From positions 61,668 through 125,667 of the forward strand of contig CAILKE010000003.1 in NCBI GenBank assembly GCA_903834765.1: a DNA stretch of 64,000 nucleotides, given 5' to 3'. This document shows, in pieces, positions 8,944 through 18,356 of this stretch. Within the stretch, counting starts at the first letter, position 1. The number at the start of each line of letters is the position of its first letter. The notes beneath the pieces were generated by a model. The model made no database searches and was not told the DNA's origin. It saw only the letters and a list, made by a program, of their open reading frames with translations. This DNA is from an uncultured Bacteroidota bacterium (GTDB lineage Bacteria; Bacteroidota; Bacteroidia; B-17B0; Aurantibacillaceae). The position numbers were made by a program, and so were the translations under genes.

Positions 8944-9709
8944 GACACATATATTATTTTTAACACTCTTGTTAGCATTAACAACCCTTGGTTTTTCTCA
9001 AAAGGAAAAGCAGATTTTATATAATGGCAACCAAAGTTATTTCTCAGGAAAAACAATGGAAGCGGCTAATTATTATAAAAAATCACTAAAGGAAAAACAA
9101 GATTTTTATAAAGCCAATTTTAATTTAGGGGACGCTTTATATAAAACTGGTTATGGAATAAAAACCGGTAAGATTCCAGTACCGGATAAGCGTATGACAA
9201 AAGATTCGGCTGCCAATTTAATTTTTGAGCAAGCAGCAGAACAGTTTGAAGTGGTTGCTAAATCAGTATCAAACCCAGATACCATTCAAAAATCATGGCA
9301 TAATTACGGTAATTCTAAATTACTACAAGCTAGTTACGAAGATGCTATTTTAGGTTATAAAAAAGCTTTAAAATTAAATCCTAAAGATGAAGATACACGC
9401 TACAATTTAGCATTTGCTCAACGTCAATTGAAAAAACAACAAGATCAACAAAAGAAAGACGACAAGAAAAAGGACGATAAGAAGGACGGGGATAAAAAAG
9501 AAGACAAAAAAGACAAGGGAGAAAAGGATAAAGAAAATATCAATAATAAAAACGATAAGGAAAAACAAGAAGCGGCTCAGCCTAAAATGAGTAAAGAGCA
9601 AGCGGAACAAATGTTGAATGCCTTAAAGAATGACGAGAAAAAAATGCAATCGCTTCGTAAGAAAAAAGGTGAGCCTGGTCAGAAGAAAAAAGTAGATAAG
9701 GACTGGTAG
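8930..9709 (+). CDS. batC: BatC, TPR protein
   Basis: A 259-residue exported TPR protein. The signal peptide ends near TLGFSQ (residue ~24). TPR units cover about 28-165 (NGNQSYFSGKTMEAANYYKKSLKEKQDFYKANFNLGDALYKTG; YEDAILGYKKALKLNPKDEDTRYNLAFAQ). The C-terminal third is highly charged, mostly lysine, aspartate and glutamate (about 165-220). It starts inside batB, 14 bp before its stop, and is expected to work with BatA/B in the periplasm. Confidence 0.88.
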   Translation: MQKHKTHILFLTLLLALTTLGFSQKEKQILYNGNQSYFSGKTMEAANYYKKSLKEKQDFYKANFNLGDALYKTGYGIKTGKIPVPDKRMTKDSAANLIFEQAAEQFEVVAKSVSNPDTIQKSWHNYGNSKLLQASYEDAILGYKKALKLNPKDEDTRYNLAFAQRQLKKQQDQQKKDDKKKDDKKDGDKKEDKKDKGEKDKENINNKNDKEKQEAAQPKMSKEQAEQMLNALKNDEKKMQSLRKKKGEPGQKKKVDKDW

Positions 9710-9761
9710 AGAGATTTAAGTGATTGAAAAGATTAAAGTGACTAAAGAGACTTACTAAAAA

Positions 9762-11678
9762 ATGAATACCCATTCACATAAACTTAAACCTTTCTATTCT
9801 CTTCTCTTTTGGAGAGGGGTTAGTTGTGAGACTCGTTCCATTTCCTTTGGATTAAAGGCGAAGCTCTTATTATTTTTATGTTTTGCTTCATCCTTTGTGC
9901 TTGCCCAATCATCAAGCTTTGTAGCTCAGGTGAGTAAAAATAAAGTAGCAGTTGGTGAAGTATTTCAAATTGCATTTACTGTAAATGGTGCTGGAGGAAA
10001 TATATCATTGCCTAATATCAATGCTGATTTTAATATTGCAGGTGGCCCCAATCAAAGTAATAGCATGAGTATGGTGAATGGGAATATTTCTCAATCAACT
10101 ACTATTTCCATTTTTATTGCTGCTAAAAAAGAAGGAAAATTCACTATTGGAGCTGCTACCTGTGTTTCAGGGAATCAAAAATTAGAAACGAAGCCTATTT
10201 TAATTGAAGTTGGAAAAGGCGCTACACAACAAGCGAATACTGGTAATCAAGGAAATGGAGCTCAGCAACAAACTCAGCAACAAAATCAAGTGGCGACTCC
10301 TGTTGGAAGCGAAGAGTTATTTGTTAGAACATATTTAAGTAAATCAAAATGTTATTTAGGAGAACAATTAATTTTAACACAAAAAGTATATTCAAGAGTT
10401 GATTTAAGAGGTTTTCAAAATGTTCAATTTCCTCAATACAATGGTTTTTGGTCGCAAATAGAAGAAAACACTAAACAGATTGAATTAAAACAAGAGAATG
10501 TTAATGGTGTTAATTATTATGTTGCAGACTATAATCGAGTGTTCTTATTTCCTCAACGTACAGGTAATATTACGGTCGAACCAATAGAGTTGGAATGTAT
10601 TGTTCGTCGTCAAACAAAACGTCAGCCGCGTAATATTTTTGAACAATTTTTTGGAGCTGGTGGCTATGAAGATGTTGTAGTAAAAGTTAAGAGTAAAGCT
10701 GTTAAAGTTGATGTACTTGATTTGCCATTAGATAATAAACCGCAAGATTTTTCAGGCGCAGTTGGAGATTATAGCTATAAGGCTGAAATTAGCAAGCAGC
10801 AAGTAAAAGCGAATGATGCAGTCAATTTAAAAATTACAATTAGTGGAAAAGGAAATATTAAATTGGTAGAGCCCATGCATTTAAATTTACCTGAAAGTTT
10901 TGAATCCTACGATCCTAAAGTATCAGAAAAAATTAGTACCAATGGCGGAGTAAGTGGAAGTAAAACGTATGATTACTTAATTATCCCTCGTGAAAAAGGT
11001 GAATTTGTTTTAGATAAATTGAATTTCAGTTATTTTGATTCGGACAAAAAACAATATGTAACACTGCCTTCTCCTGAAATAAAGCTGAGCGTATTAGAGG
11101 GAGATGCCTCCAGTGCCCAAGTTATTACGCCTACTAAAAAAGGGATTAACGAAACAGAAAATGATATACGCTATATTAAAACTGGTAATTTAGATTTACA
11201 CAAAAAGGATGATGAATTTTTCTCTTCATTCATGCATTATTTATTATTATTAATTCCAACTGTATTATTTATAGGAGGAATTGTTTTAGTTAGAAAGCAT
11301 ATTAAAGAAAATAGTAATATCACAGCAGTCAAAGAACGTAAAGCAGCTAAATTAGCTAAGAAACAATTAATAGTTGCTGAAAAACATTTAAGCACAAACA
11401 ATAAAGAATTATTTTTTAATGAAATTTTAAATGCACTTCATAAGTATATTGGTAATAAATTTAATTTATCAATTGTGGATTTATCAAAAGATAAAATAGT
11501 AGAAATGTTATTATCTCGTCATGTAACAAACGATACGGCTAAAAATGTAATTGAGACCTTAAATACATGCGAGTACGCTAAATATGCGCCAAGTGCTGTT
11601 ACTGGTGATTTACAAAAAGTATATAATGACACAGTCGAATTAATTTCTCAAATTGAAGAACAGATTAAAAAGACTTAA
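9762..11678 (+). CDS. batD: BatD, oxygen-tolerance membrane protein
   Basis: A 638-residue BatD: beta-rich periplasmic domain (about 50-500) with SVG-like PVGSEELFVRTYLSKSKCYLGEQ, a membrane helix (about 486-504, YLLLLIPTVLFIGGIVLV) and a cytosolic helical tail ending in a DUF4381-like segment (NKFNLSIVDLSKDKIVEMLL, CEYAKYAPS). The normal signal peptide (LKAKLLLFLCFASSFVLAQ) begins only near residue 31. The preceding residues are encoded by TCTCTTCTCTTTTGGAGAGG, which looks like intergenic repeat DNA. No other in-frame ATG, GTG or TTG lies between, so ATG 9762 is kept with caution. Confidence 0.9.
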   Translation: MNTHSHKLKPFYSLLFWRGVSCETRSISFGLKAKLLLFLCFASSFVLAQSSSFVAQVSKNKVAVGEVFQIAFTVNGAGGNISLPNINADFNIAGGPNQSNSMSMVNGNISQSTTISIFIAAKKEGKFTIGAATCVSGNQKLETKPILIEVGKGATQQANTGNQGNGAQQQTQQQNQVATPVGSEELFVRTYLSKSKCYLGEQLILTQKVYSRVDLRGFQNVQFPQYNGFWSQIEENTKQIELKQENVNGVNYYVADYNRVFLFPQRTGNITVEPIELECIVRRQTKRQPRNIFEQFFGAGGYEDVVVKVKSKAVKVDVLDLPLDNKPQDFSGAVGDYSYKAEISKQQVKANDAVNLKITISGKGNIKLVEPMHLNLPESFESYDPKVSEKISTNGGVSGSKTYDYLIIPREKGEFVLDKLNFSYFDSDKKQYVTLPSPEIKLSVLEGDASSAQVITPTKKGINETENDIRYIKTGNLDLHKKDDEFFSSFMHYLLLLIPTVLFIGGIVLVRKHIKENSNITAVKERKAAKLAKKQLIVAEKHLSTNNKELFFNEILNALHKYIGNKFNLSIVDLSKDKIVEMLLSRHVTNDTAKNVIETLNTCEYAKYAPSAVTGDLQKVYNDTVELISQIEEQIKKT

Positions 11679-11739
11679 TAGATAGTAGAGACTAAAGGAA
11701 AAAATTAGACAACAAATAATAATTATAAAAAATAATACA

Positions 11740-11790
11740 TGTCAATCTCTGTGTTCTCTGTAAAAAATAATCAGCGGAATCTGTGGTTAA
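11740..11790 (+). repeat. Dispersed TCTGTGTTCTCTGTG-type intergenic repeat
   Basis: A short stretch containing CTCTGTGTTCTCTG, then CAGCGGAATCTGTGGTTAA, of the same style as copies at 16423, 16859, 19701, 21673 and 50141. It sits in the batD-DinB gap. Confidence 0.5.
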
Positions 11791-11804
11791 ACTAAAATAA
11801 AAAA

Positions 11805-12311
11805 ATGGAAACTCAAGCTAAATCAAAAACGGAAGCATTAATACACGAAATAAAACAAGAAGCCGTAGCTACAAGAAATTTATTAGCGCTTGTGCCTTTT
11901 GACAAGCTTGAATATAAACCACATGAAAAATCAATGACGCTCAAACGTTTATCTGTTCATGTTGCAGAGATTAATGGTTGGTGGAAAGAATGTTTAGTAC
12001 ATGATGAGTTAGATTTTTCAAAAGGAAATTTCACACCTAAAGAATGTAATTCGGTAGAAGAATTATTAGCCTATCATGATGATTTGGTTGAAAAATCAAT
12101 TAAAATATTATCAGATATTAATGAAAATGAATTTCAAAAACCTTGGACAATGCGTAATGGCGATCAAATTTATTTTACTGCTCCAAAAGCTGGTGTTGTT
12201 CGCACTTGGTGTATGAATCATTTGTACCATCATAGAGGGCAATTAACTGTTTATTTACGTTTATTAAATGTGCCATTACCAAGTATGTATGGCCCCACAG
12301 CAGATATGTAG
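11805..12311 (+). CDS. DinB-family protein
   Basis: A 168-residue DinB-like four-helix protein. The probable metal-ligand histidines are in LSVHVAEINGWW (near 52) and NHLYHHRGQL (near 137-141). Such proteins are putative metal-dependent hydrolases or thiol transferases; substrate unknown. It is inserted between batD and batE, with a dispersed repeat in the upstream gap and only 5 bp before batE. It is probably an accessory gene rather than part of the Bat machinery. Confidence 0.85.
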   Translation: METQAKSKTEALIHEIKQEAVATRNLLALVPFDKLEYKPHEKSMTLKRLSVHVAEINGWWKECLVHDELDFSKGNFTPKECNSVEELLAYHDDLVEKSIKILSDINENEFQKPWTMRNGDQIYFTAPKAGVVRTWCMNHLYHHRGQLTVYLRLLNVPLPSMYGPTADM

Positions 12312-12316
12312 AAGCA

Positions 12317-13063
12317 ATGAAACACGTATTATACATATTATTTTTAGTCATATCTCTTCACACTTTTTCAAGTGTGGACTTAACTCAGCAAGCAGAAATC
12401 TTTTATAAAAATAAAAATTATAAAGGCGCTATTGAGTCCTACGAAATGATTGTAAAGCAAGGAGTGATGTCATATAAACTATTTTATAATTTGGGTAATG
12501 CTTATTACAAAAATAATGAAATAGGAAAAGCGATTTATAATTATGAATTGGCTAATAAGCTAAAGCCAAATAATGACGATATAATAATGAATCTTCGCAT
12601 TGCCAATCAAAAAACAATTGACAAAATAGAATCGAAAGAAAACTTTTTTTTAGGTGCTATTAAAACAGGATTGGTGAATTATTTCACTACGAATGGTTGG
12701 GCATGGCTGAGTATAGCCTCATTGATAGTATGTTTGGTTTTAGCATTTTCATTTTTTGTGTCGGGTTCAGTGAGTATTAAGCGACTTAGTTTTTTTACAG
12801 CAGTATTTTGTTTTATTGTATTTATAAGCTCAATGGTATTAGGCTTTTCAGCTTTGCAAAGTAAACAACAAATTTCTTTTGCTATTATTACAACTCGCGA
12901 ATCTAAAATTCATGAGGAGCCAAGTACTACTTCAAATTCTAAATTTAGTTTACATGATGGTACTAAAGTTTCTGTTATCGAAACAAATGAGACTTGGACT
13001 AATATCAAATTAGAAAACGGCAATGAAGGTTGGGTTAAGACTGCTGATATAGGGTTGTTTTAG
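12317..13063 (+). CDS. batE: BatE, TPR-SH3 membrane protein
   Basis: A 248-residue protein: signal peptide (about 1-18), TPR repeats (about 20-95), two membrane helices (about 126-147 and 153-175), and a C-terminal bacterial SH3-like domain (about 185-248, ESKIHEEPSTTSNSKFSLHDGTKVSVIETNETWTNI). This is the architecture of BatE, the last gene of the operon. It lies 5 bp after the DinB-like gene. Confidence 0.88.
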   Translation: MKHVLYILFLVISLHTFSSVDLTQQAEIFYKNKNYKGAIESYEMIVKQGVMSYKLFYNLGNAYYKNNEIGKAIYNYELANKLKPNNDDIIMNLRIANQKTIDKIESKENFFLGAIKTGLVNYFTTNGWAWLSIASLIVCLVLAFSFFVSGSVSIKRLSFFTAVFCFIVFISSMVLGFSALQSKQQISFAIITTRESKIHEEPSTTSNSKFSLHDGTKVSVIETNETWTNIKLENGNEGWVKTADIGLF

Positions 13064-13071
13064 TAGTAATT

Positions 13072-13425
13072 CTATTTACTAAACATAAAAAATATTCCTG
13101 TACAAAGTGTGCAACTAATGGCGATATTTAAAATTGCCCAAAAAGTCATCCCTTGTTTGATTAATTCAAATGTTTCGTAGCTAAAAGTAGAGAAAGTACT
13201 TAGTCCTCCGCAAATACCAATTAATATAAGGTGTTTGTAGATATCAGGAATTAAGTATTTTTCCTGAAATAGATATATTAATCCACCAAATAATAAGCAA
13301 CTGATGGTATTTGATAGTAAGGTTGCTACTGGTAATTGTAAAGCTGCTTTGCTCATGGCAATAGATATAAAGAAACGAAATAAGCTTCCTAACCCACCGC
13401 CTATAAATACTAAAATGTAGTTCAT
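13072..13425 (-). CDS. crcB: Fluoride channel CrcB/Fluc
   Basis: A 117-residue four-helix membrane protein with GGGLGSLFRFF (9-19), N39, and GGLSTFSTFSYE (73-84), the pore-lining Phe/Thr/Ser track of Fluc channels, which export fluoride as dual-topology dimers. It is 20 bp downstream of anmK and probably co-transcribed. There is no room for a fluoride riboswitch. Confidence 0.95.
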   Translation of the reverse strand: MNYILVFIGGGLGSLFRFFISIAMSKAALQLPVATLLSNTISCLLFGGLIYLFQEKYLIPDIYKHLILIGICGGLSTFSTFSYETFELIKQGMTFWAILNIAISCTLCTGIFFMFSK

Positions 13426-13445
13426 ATTAATTTATTTTTGTATAA

Positions 13446-14492
13446 TTAATAAATGCAACCGCCTATACTGTCTCTGCTTGCTTTAGTAACGGAACATAAA
13501 GTATTTGGTTTGTGATGTATTTTCAAATAACCTAAATAAGCAAAAATAACCGCTTCTTTGAATTCAATAATTTCATTACTTGGAATTTCTATATTTCCAT
13601 TATAAAGCTTTTGTATTTTAGTAATTAAAAACTGATTATAGGCCCCACCACCAGTAATTAGGACTGATTTCAACTCATGTTGATTTAACACTTGACTAAT
13701 ATGTATCGCACAAAATTCGACACAAGTTGCTAATTTATTTTCAATCGAAATATAACATGAATCTAATAACGGCTTCATATGTTGTTCAAACCATTCTCGT
13801 CCTAAGGATTTATTCCCAGTATGTAAATCCAATAATTGAGACAATAAATCGTTGTTTATTTTCCCTTGAGATGCCATATAACCTCCGTCATCAAAGGATT
13901 TACCAATCTCTTCGCAAATGTAATTTAAAGCCATGTTGGCTACACAAATATCAAAAGCTTGTGTGTTATTATGTTTTGTAAACGAAATATTGGCAATGCC
14001 TCCAATGTTTAAACAAGAATCATACTGAGCAAATAAATCTCGATCTCCTACAGGAACTAATGGAGCGCCTTGTCCACCCAACGCAACATCAATGCTTCTG
14101 AAATCACAGATGGTTGAAATTCCAGTCTTTGCAGCAATAGTAGCTCCACAACCAATTTGAGTTGTAAAGCCTAAGACAGGTTGATGAAAAACGGTGTGTC
14201 CATGAGAGGCTATATAATCAGCTGTTTGATTATTTTTTTTCAAAAACAGATTGATATTTTTAGCAATAAACTCACCATACATGGCGTGTAATTTAAAGTA
14301 TTGTTCTGCCGAAACTTGATGTGCATTTTGCAAGCGCTCCTTCCATAATGTATCATAATCAATGGTTTCGGAAGCTAGGATCTTAAAATGAATCTTTTGA
14401 TTTTTTTCTTGAAATTCGCAAAGCGCTATATCTAATCCATCAAGAGAGGTGCCACTCATGATTCCAATTATTTGTATAGGCTTAGTTTGCAT
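13446..14492 (-). CDS. anmK: Anhydro-N-acetylmuramic acid kinase
   Basis: A 348-residue sugar kinase that phosphorylates and opens 1,6-anhydro-MurNAc during cell-wall recycling. The N-terminal phosphate-binding motif GIMSGTSLDGLD is at 10-21. SHGHTVFHQP, GQGAPLVPVGD, NIGGIAN and ITGGGAYN follow in the expected order. It is transcribed with crcB. Confidence 0.95.
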   Translation of the reverse strand: MQTKPIQIIGIMSGTSLDGLDIALCEFQEKNQKIHFKILASETIDYDTLWKERLQNAHQVSAEQYFKLHAMYGEFIAKNINLFLKKNNQTADYIASHGHTVFHQPVLGFTTQIGCGATIAAKTGISTICDFRSIDVALGGQGAPLVPVGDRDLFAQYDSCLNIGGIANISFTKHNNTQAFDICVANMALNYICEEIGKSFDDGGYMASQGKINNDLLSQLLDLHTGNKSLGREWFEQHMKPLLDSCYISIENKLATCVEFCAIHISQVLNQHELKSVLITGGGAYNQFLITKIQKLYNGNIEIPSNEIIEFKEAVIFAYLGYLKIHHKPNTLCSVTKASRDSIGGCIY

Positions 14493-14581
14493 AAGGTTAA
14501 AAATAATGAGAATAAGGGTTTTAAGTGAAATACATCTTAAAACATCTTAACAACGCACCTTTAACAAACTAAGTTTGGCGA

Positions 14582-15298
14582 TTAAAAATTTAGCTTTCTA
14601 ATATTCCAGTTTAGAGTTTCTACAATTAATAATTGGTTGGTTAGAATGGGTAAACCTAAAATTAATTTTAAAGTTTCTAAAGCCATCATAGAGCCAATGG
14701 TTGCTGGTAATGCACCTAGGACACCGTTTTCGTCGCAATTAGGTACGTCTTCCGAATTTGGAGCTTCAGGAAAAATATCTCTTAAATTTTTGCTGCCATT
14801 TACATTAAGTACAGATAGCTGTCCCTCAAATTTCAGAATGCTACCATATACCAAAGGCTTGTTAAGCAATACGCAAATGTCGTTTACTAAATAACGTGTA
14901 TGGAAATTGTCTGAGCCATCAACAACAATGTCAAATTGAGAAATAATTTTCTCTGCATTCGTTTCACTTAGTAATTCATTGAATGCTGTGATTTGAATAT
15001 GCGGATATAATGTATTTAATTTTTCTTTTGCTACGATCGCTTTATGTATTCCAACATCGTCAACTCCATATAAAATTTGACGATGTAAATTATGTATTTC
15101 TATAATATCAAAATCAATAAGGCCAATAGTACCAACACCACAAGATGCTAGATACTGAAGTATAGGGCATCCTAAGCCACCGGCTCCAATGACTAATACT
15201 TTAGCTTGAGATATTTTTTCTTGACCTTGATAGCCAATTTCGTCCACCATCATTTGACGACTGAATAATGCTAAGCTATTTTTTGTTACATCAATCAT
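14582..15298 (-). CDS. thiF: ThiF/MoeB-type adenylyltransferase
   Basis: A 238-residue E1-like enzyme expected to adenylate the C-terminal glycine of ThiS. It has the nucleotide loop GAGGLGCPILQYLASCGVG, DFDIIEIHNLHRQ, the conserved VDGSDNFHTRY, and CDENGVLGALP near 184. The two CxxC zinc pairs of classical MoeB/ThiF are absent, and the protein ends earlier than zinc-binding homologues. It is the last gene of the thi operon, 5 bp after thiH. Confidence 0.9.
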   Translation of the reverse strand: MIDVTKNSLALFSRQMMVDEIGYQGQEKISQAKVLVIGAGGLGCPILQYLASCGVGTIGLIDFDIIEIHNLHRQILYGVDDVGIHKAIVAKEKLNTLYPHIQITAFNELLSETNAEKIISQFDIVVDGSDNFHTRYLVNDICVLLNKPLVYGSILKFEGQLSVLNVNGSKNLRDIFPEAPNSEDVPNCDENGVLGALPATIGSMMALETLKLILGLPILTNQLLIVETLNWNIRKLNF

Positions 15299-15303
15299 AC
15301 TAT

Positions 15304-16413
15304 CTATATTAAAGCGTTATCCCAATCTTTCCAAACTGGTTCGTAGCCTTTCGATTTTATTAAATTAGCTATGGTTTCAGAATTTCGTTCATCACTAATT
15401 TCAAATTGTTCTAACGACTCTAGTTCAACTGCATAACCGCCAGGGTTTGTTTTAGAGCCGGCACTCATGCTTGTAACGCCTAAGGGTATAATATTATTTC
15501 TTAAATTTTCAGATTCACGCGTGGAAATTGATAATTCAACGTCTTCATTTAATAAACGGTACGCGCATAATAATTGAACTAATTCTTTATCGGTTACAAT
15601 TACATTTGGTTCAATAATGCCTTCTGCCGGTCGCATACGAGGGAAAGAGATAGAGTACTTAGTTTGCCAATATGTTTTTTGCAAATAATCTAAATGCAAT
15701 GCACAAAAAAATGAATCGACTCTCCAATCTTCTAATCCCAATAAAACACCTAAGCCAATTTTATGCGTACCCGATAAACCAACTCTATCAGGTGTTTCTA
15801 GCCTATAATCAAAGTTTGATTTTTTTCCTTTTGGATGATATTGCTTGTAAACTTCTTTATGATATGTTTCTTGGTATATTAATACGGAGTAAACACCAGC
15901 TTCGTGTAGTTCTTTATATTCAGCTGTTTCCAGAGGTTGAACTTCTATAGAAATATTGGCAAATTTTGATTTGATCAATTCTATGGCATGTTTAAAGTAT
16001 GGAACATGAACAGTATGATTGGCTTCTCCTGTAACTAATAGTATATGATTAAAGCCTTGTGATTTTATAAACGCTACTTCTGTAAGAATTTCCTCATCAG
16101 TTAAGGTTTTACGTTTCACTTTATTATCCAAGCTAAATCCACAATAAGTACAAATATTATTACACTCATTACTCAAATACATAGGAGCATACATCTGTAT
16201 CGTTTTGCCAAAACGTTTGGTGGTAAGCTCATGACTTAGTGTCGCCATTTGCTCAATATATGGAATAGCAGCAGGGGAAATCAAGGCTTTGAAATCTTCG
16301 AGTGTCCGTTTTTTTAACGACAATGCAACTTCTACATCTTTGGATGTTTTGGAGTAGATAGAACTTTTTTGTTCCTGCCAATTGTATGTATCGAATATGT
16401 TTTTGAAATTCAT
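15304..16413 (-). CDS. thiH: 2-iminoacetate synthase
   Basis: A 369-residue radical SAM enzyme that cleaves tyrosine to dehydroglycine (2-iminoacetate) for the thiazole ring. The 4Fe-4S motif CxxxCxxC is C84, C88, C91 (ECNNICTYCGF). TGEANHTV and YQETYHKEVYKQYHPKGKKSN are typical of ThiH. Use of ThiH rather than the oxidase ThiO points to an anaerobic-compatible thiamine route. Confidence 0.95.
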   Translation of the reverse strand: MNFKNIFDTYNWQEQKSSIYSKTSKDVEVALSLKKRTLEDFKALISPAAIPYIEQMATLSHELTTKRFGKTIQMYAPMYLSNECNNICTYCGFSLDNKVKRKTLTDEEILTEVAFIKSQGFNHILLVTGEANHTVHVPYFKHAIELIKSKFANISIEVQPLETAEYKELHEAGVYSVLIYQETYHKEVYKQYHPKGKKSNFDYRLETPDRVGLSGTHKIGLGVLLGLEDWRVDSFFCALHLDYLQKTYWQTKYSISFPRMRPAEGIIEPNVIVTDKELVQLLCAYRLLNEDVELSISTRESENLRNNIIPLGVTSMSAGSKTNPGGYAVELESLEQFEISDERNSETIANLIKSKGYEPVWKDWDNALI

Positions 16414-16422
16414 TTTTAGAGT

Positions 16423-16470
16423 ATTTCTCGCAGAGTATCGCTGATTTATTCGCAGAGGCTCGCTGATATT
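16423..16470. repeat. Repeat copy left of the GxxExxY gene
   Basis: Begins with a 24-bp sequence (16423-16446; core TTTCTCGCAGAGTATCGCTG) that recurs exactly at 16859-16882. A second, degenerate copy (CGCAGAGGCTCGCTGAT) follows. Confidence 0.7.
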
Positions 16471-16848
16471 TTATAAATTATTTACGATTCGTGTAATAGA
16501 ATCTTTTAATGATGATGAATTAAAATTGATAAGTAAGCCAAGTTTTTTATTTGATAATTTTAAATACGTTAATAATTGTTTATGGTGGACATCGGTCAAG
16601 GATTCCACTGATTTAACTTCAATAATCACCAAATCATTTACGATAATATCTAATCTAAATCCCACATCCATTTTTACATCAGCATATATCATTGGAACTC
16701 CAATTTGAGTTTTAACATGATAACCATCTTGTGTTAACTCGTAAGCTAATGCAGTTTCATAAACAGATTCTAATAACCCTGGTCCCAAGGCAGAATGGAC
16801 TTTGAACGCCGCTCCTCTTATTGCATATGATATATCGTTTTCTCGCAT
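16471..16848 (-). CDS. GxxExxY protein
   Basis: A 125-residue GxxExxY-family protein with the name-giving GLLESVY (24-30), YEL, and the nuclease-like RLDIIVNDLVIIEVKSV, where D and E-x-K resemble a PD-(D/E)xK core. Function is unproven. It lies between thiH and thiG, which are normally adjacent, and is bracketed by exact 24-bp direct repeats. It reads as an inserted accessory gene carried by the thi operon. Confidence 0.92.
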   Translation of the reverse strand: MRENDISYAIRGAAFKVHSALGPGLLESVYETALAYELTQDGYHVKTQIGVPMIYADVKMDVGFRLDIIVNDLVIIEVKSVESLTDVHHKQLLTYLKLSNKKLGLLINFNSSSLKDSITRIVNNL

Positions 16849-16858
16849 GTTCTAGTTT

Positions 16859-16964
16859 ATTTCTCGCAGAGTATCGCTGATTAAAACGCAGATTCTCGGG
16901 GAGTTTTTTTATGTTTATTTATCTGCGGAACTTAACGCTTTCATCTGCACAAATTCGCGAGAAC
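16859..16964. repeat. Repeat copy right of the GxxExxY gene
   Basis: Begins with the same 24 bp as 16423-16446 and ends with AAATTCGCGAGAAC. Start (TTCTCGC) and end (GCGAGAA) are complementary, so the copy could fold as one hairpin. Confidence 0.65.
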
Positions 16965-16972
16965 TATGTTAT

Positions 16973-17737
16973 TTATCCATTTAAAAAACTGGTTAAAGGA
17001 CTAGTAGCTGATGCTAAATGATTTACTTTTGAAAGACCTGCTTCATAAGCCATACGGCCAGCAATAACTGCATTTTTAAATGCAATTGCCATTTGTATAG
17101 AATTGTTGGAAGATGCAATGGCTGTATTTACTAAAACGGCATCAGCCCCCATTTCCATTGCTTTAGCTGCATGAGATGGCGCACCAATACCAGCATCAAC
17201 AATTACGGGGACCTTACTTTGTTCGATGATAATTTCTAAAAAATCTTCGGTCTTTAATCCTTTATTACTTCCAATGGGTGAACCTAAAGGCATAACGGCT
17301 GCTGTTCCGGCATCTTCTAATCGTTTACATAAAACAGGATCAGCGTGAATGTATGGTAATACAATGAATCCAAGTTTGGCTAATTCTTCAGTAGCTTTTA
17401 ATGTTTCAATAGGGTCGGGCATTAAATAGCGTGGATCAGGATGGATTTCTAATTTAATCCAATTTGTTTCTAAAGCCTCTCGAGCTAATTGAGCTGCAAA
17501 TACAGCTTCTTTAGCGTTACGCACCCCCGATGTGTTTGGCCATAGCTTAACGTTAGCTTTTTTTAAAGCTTCTATTAAATCATCGCTGGGAGCATCTGTA
17601 TCAATACGTTTTAAGGCTACTGTTACCATTTCTGTTCCAGATGCAATAATGGAATCATACATTTCTTGGCTAGAGCCATATTTACCGCTTCCTAAAAATA
17701 AACGTGATGAAAATTGATGATCGGCTATTTTAAGCAT
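16973..17737 (-). CDS. thiG: Thiazole synthase
   Basis: A 254-residue TIM barrel that builds the thiazole phosphate from 1-deoxyxylulose-5-phosphate, dehydroglycine and ThiS-thiocarboxylate. The Schiff-base lysine is K95 in [23 protein letters not shown] and [29 protein letters not shown] form the phosphate site. It overlaps thiE by 8 bp. Confidence 0.96.
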   Translation of the reverse strand: MLKIADHQFSSRLFLGSGKYGSSQEMYDSIIASGTEMVTVALKRIDTDAPSDDLIEALKKANVKLWPNTSGVRNAKEAVFAAQLAREALETNWIKLEIHPDPRYLMPDPIETLKATEELAKLGFIVLPYIHADPVLCKRLEDAGTAAVMPLGSPIGSNKGLKTEDFLEIIIEQSKVPVIVDAGIGAPSHAAKAMEMGADAVLVNTAIASSNNSIQMAIAFKNAVIAGRMAYEAGLSKVNHLASATSPLTSFLNG

Positions 17738-18356
17738 GATATAAAATATTATTAAGTTCTTTTATTAATTTTTCTTTGTTATCCGAGTGAGTTATTAATC
17801 CCGATACTGCAATTCCGTAAACTCCAGTATTGATAATAGCTTCGATGTCTTTCAATTCTATTCCACCAATAGCATAAATAGGAATGGTTAAGTTCTCTTT
17901 TTTCATTTCAAGAATGATATTATGATAGCCTTCTATGCCTAAAATGGGACTTAATTTTTCTTTCGTACTTGTAAATTGATAAGGACCAAGTCCAATATAA
18001 TTAACCTTTTCGGTGCAACGTTGTTTTATGTGTTCGAATGTATTTGCGGTTCCTCCAATTAATTTATTTGGAATTATTTTTCTTGCTTCCCAAACACTCA
18101 TGTCGTCTAATCCTAAATGTAACGCATCAGCGTTGCTTGATTTAGAAACATAAGCATTATCATTTATGATTAAAAGAGCTTGATATTTATCACATGATAT
18201 TTTTGCTTCGCTGGCATAATCAATATACAATTCATCAGAAATATTTTTTAATCGTAGTTGAACCAGTTTAACGCCGGCATTTAATGCAGCATCGATATTT
18301 TTCAGATGCTCGTCGGGAGTGGTTCCTTGAGATATATATTGTAATTTATGCAACAT
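17730..18356 (-). CDS. thiE: Thiamine-phosphate synthase
   Basis: A 208-residue TIM barrel joining HMP-PP and thiazole phosphate. Active-site signatures are QLRLK, LHLGLDD (HxGxxD), [11 protein letters not shown] and AIGGI. These are intact, unlike in the second ThiE-like protein of the operon. It overlaps thiD (11 bp) and thiG (8 bp). Confidence 0.94.
   Translation of the reverse strand: MLHKLQYISQGTTPDEHLKNIDAALNAGVKLVQLRLKNISDELYIDYASEAKISCDKYQALLIINDNAYVSKSSNADALHLGLDDMSVWEARKIIPNKLIGGTANTFEHIKQRCTEKVNYIGLGPYQFTSTKEKLSPILGIEGYHNIILEMKKENLTIPIYAIGGIELKDIEAIINTGVYGIAVSGLITHSDNKEKLIKELNNILYHA

Noticed and set aside
9407..9610. Hydrophobic antisense ORF opposite batC
   Set aside because: Its Phe/Leu richness is the complement of the Lys/Asp-rich BatC tail.
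13426..13445. Fluoride riboswitch before crcB
   Set aside because: Only 20 bp separate crcB from anmK, too short for the aptamer.
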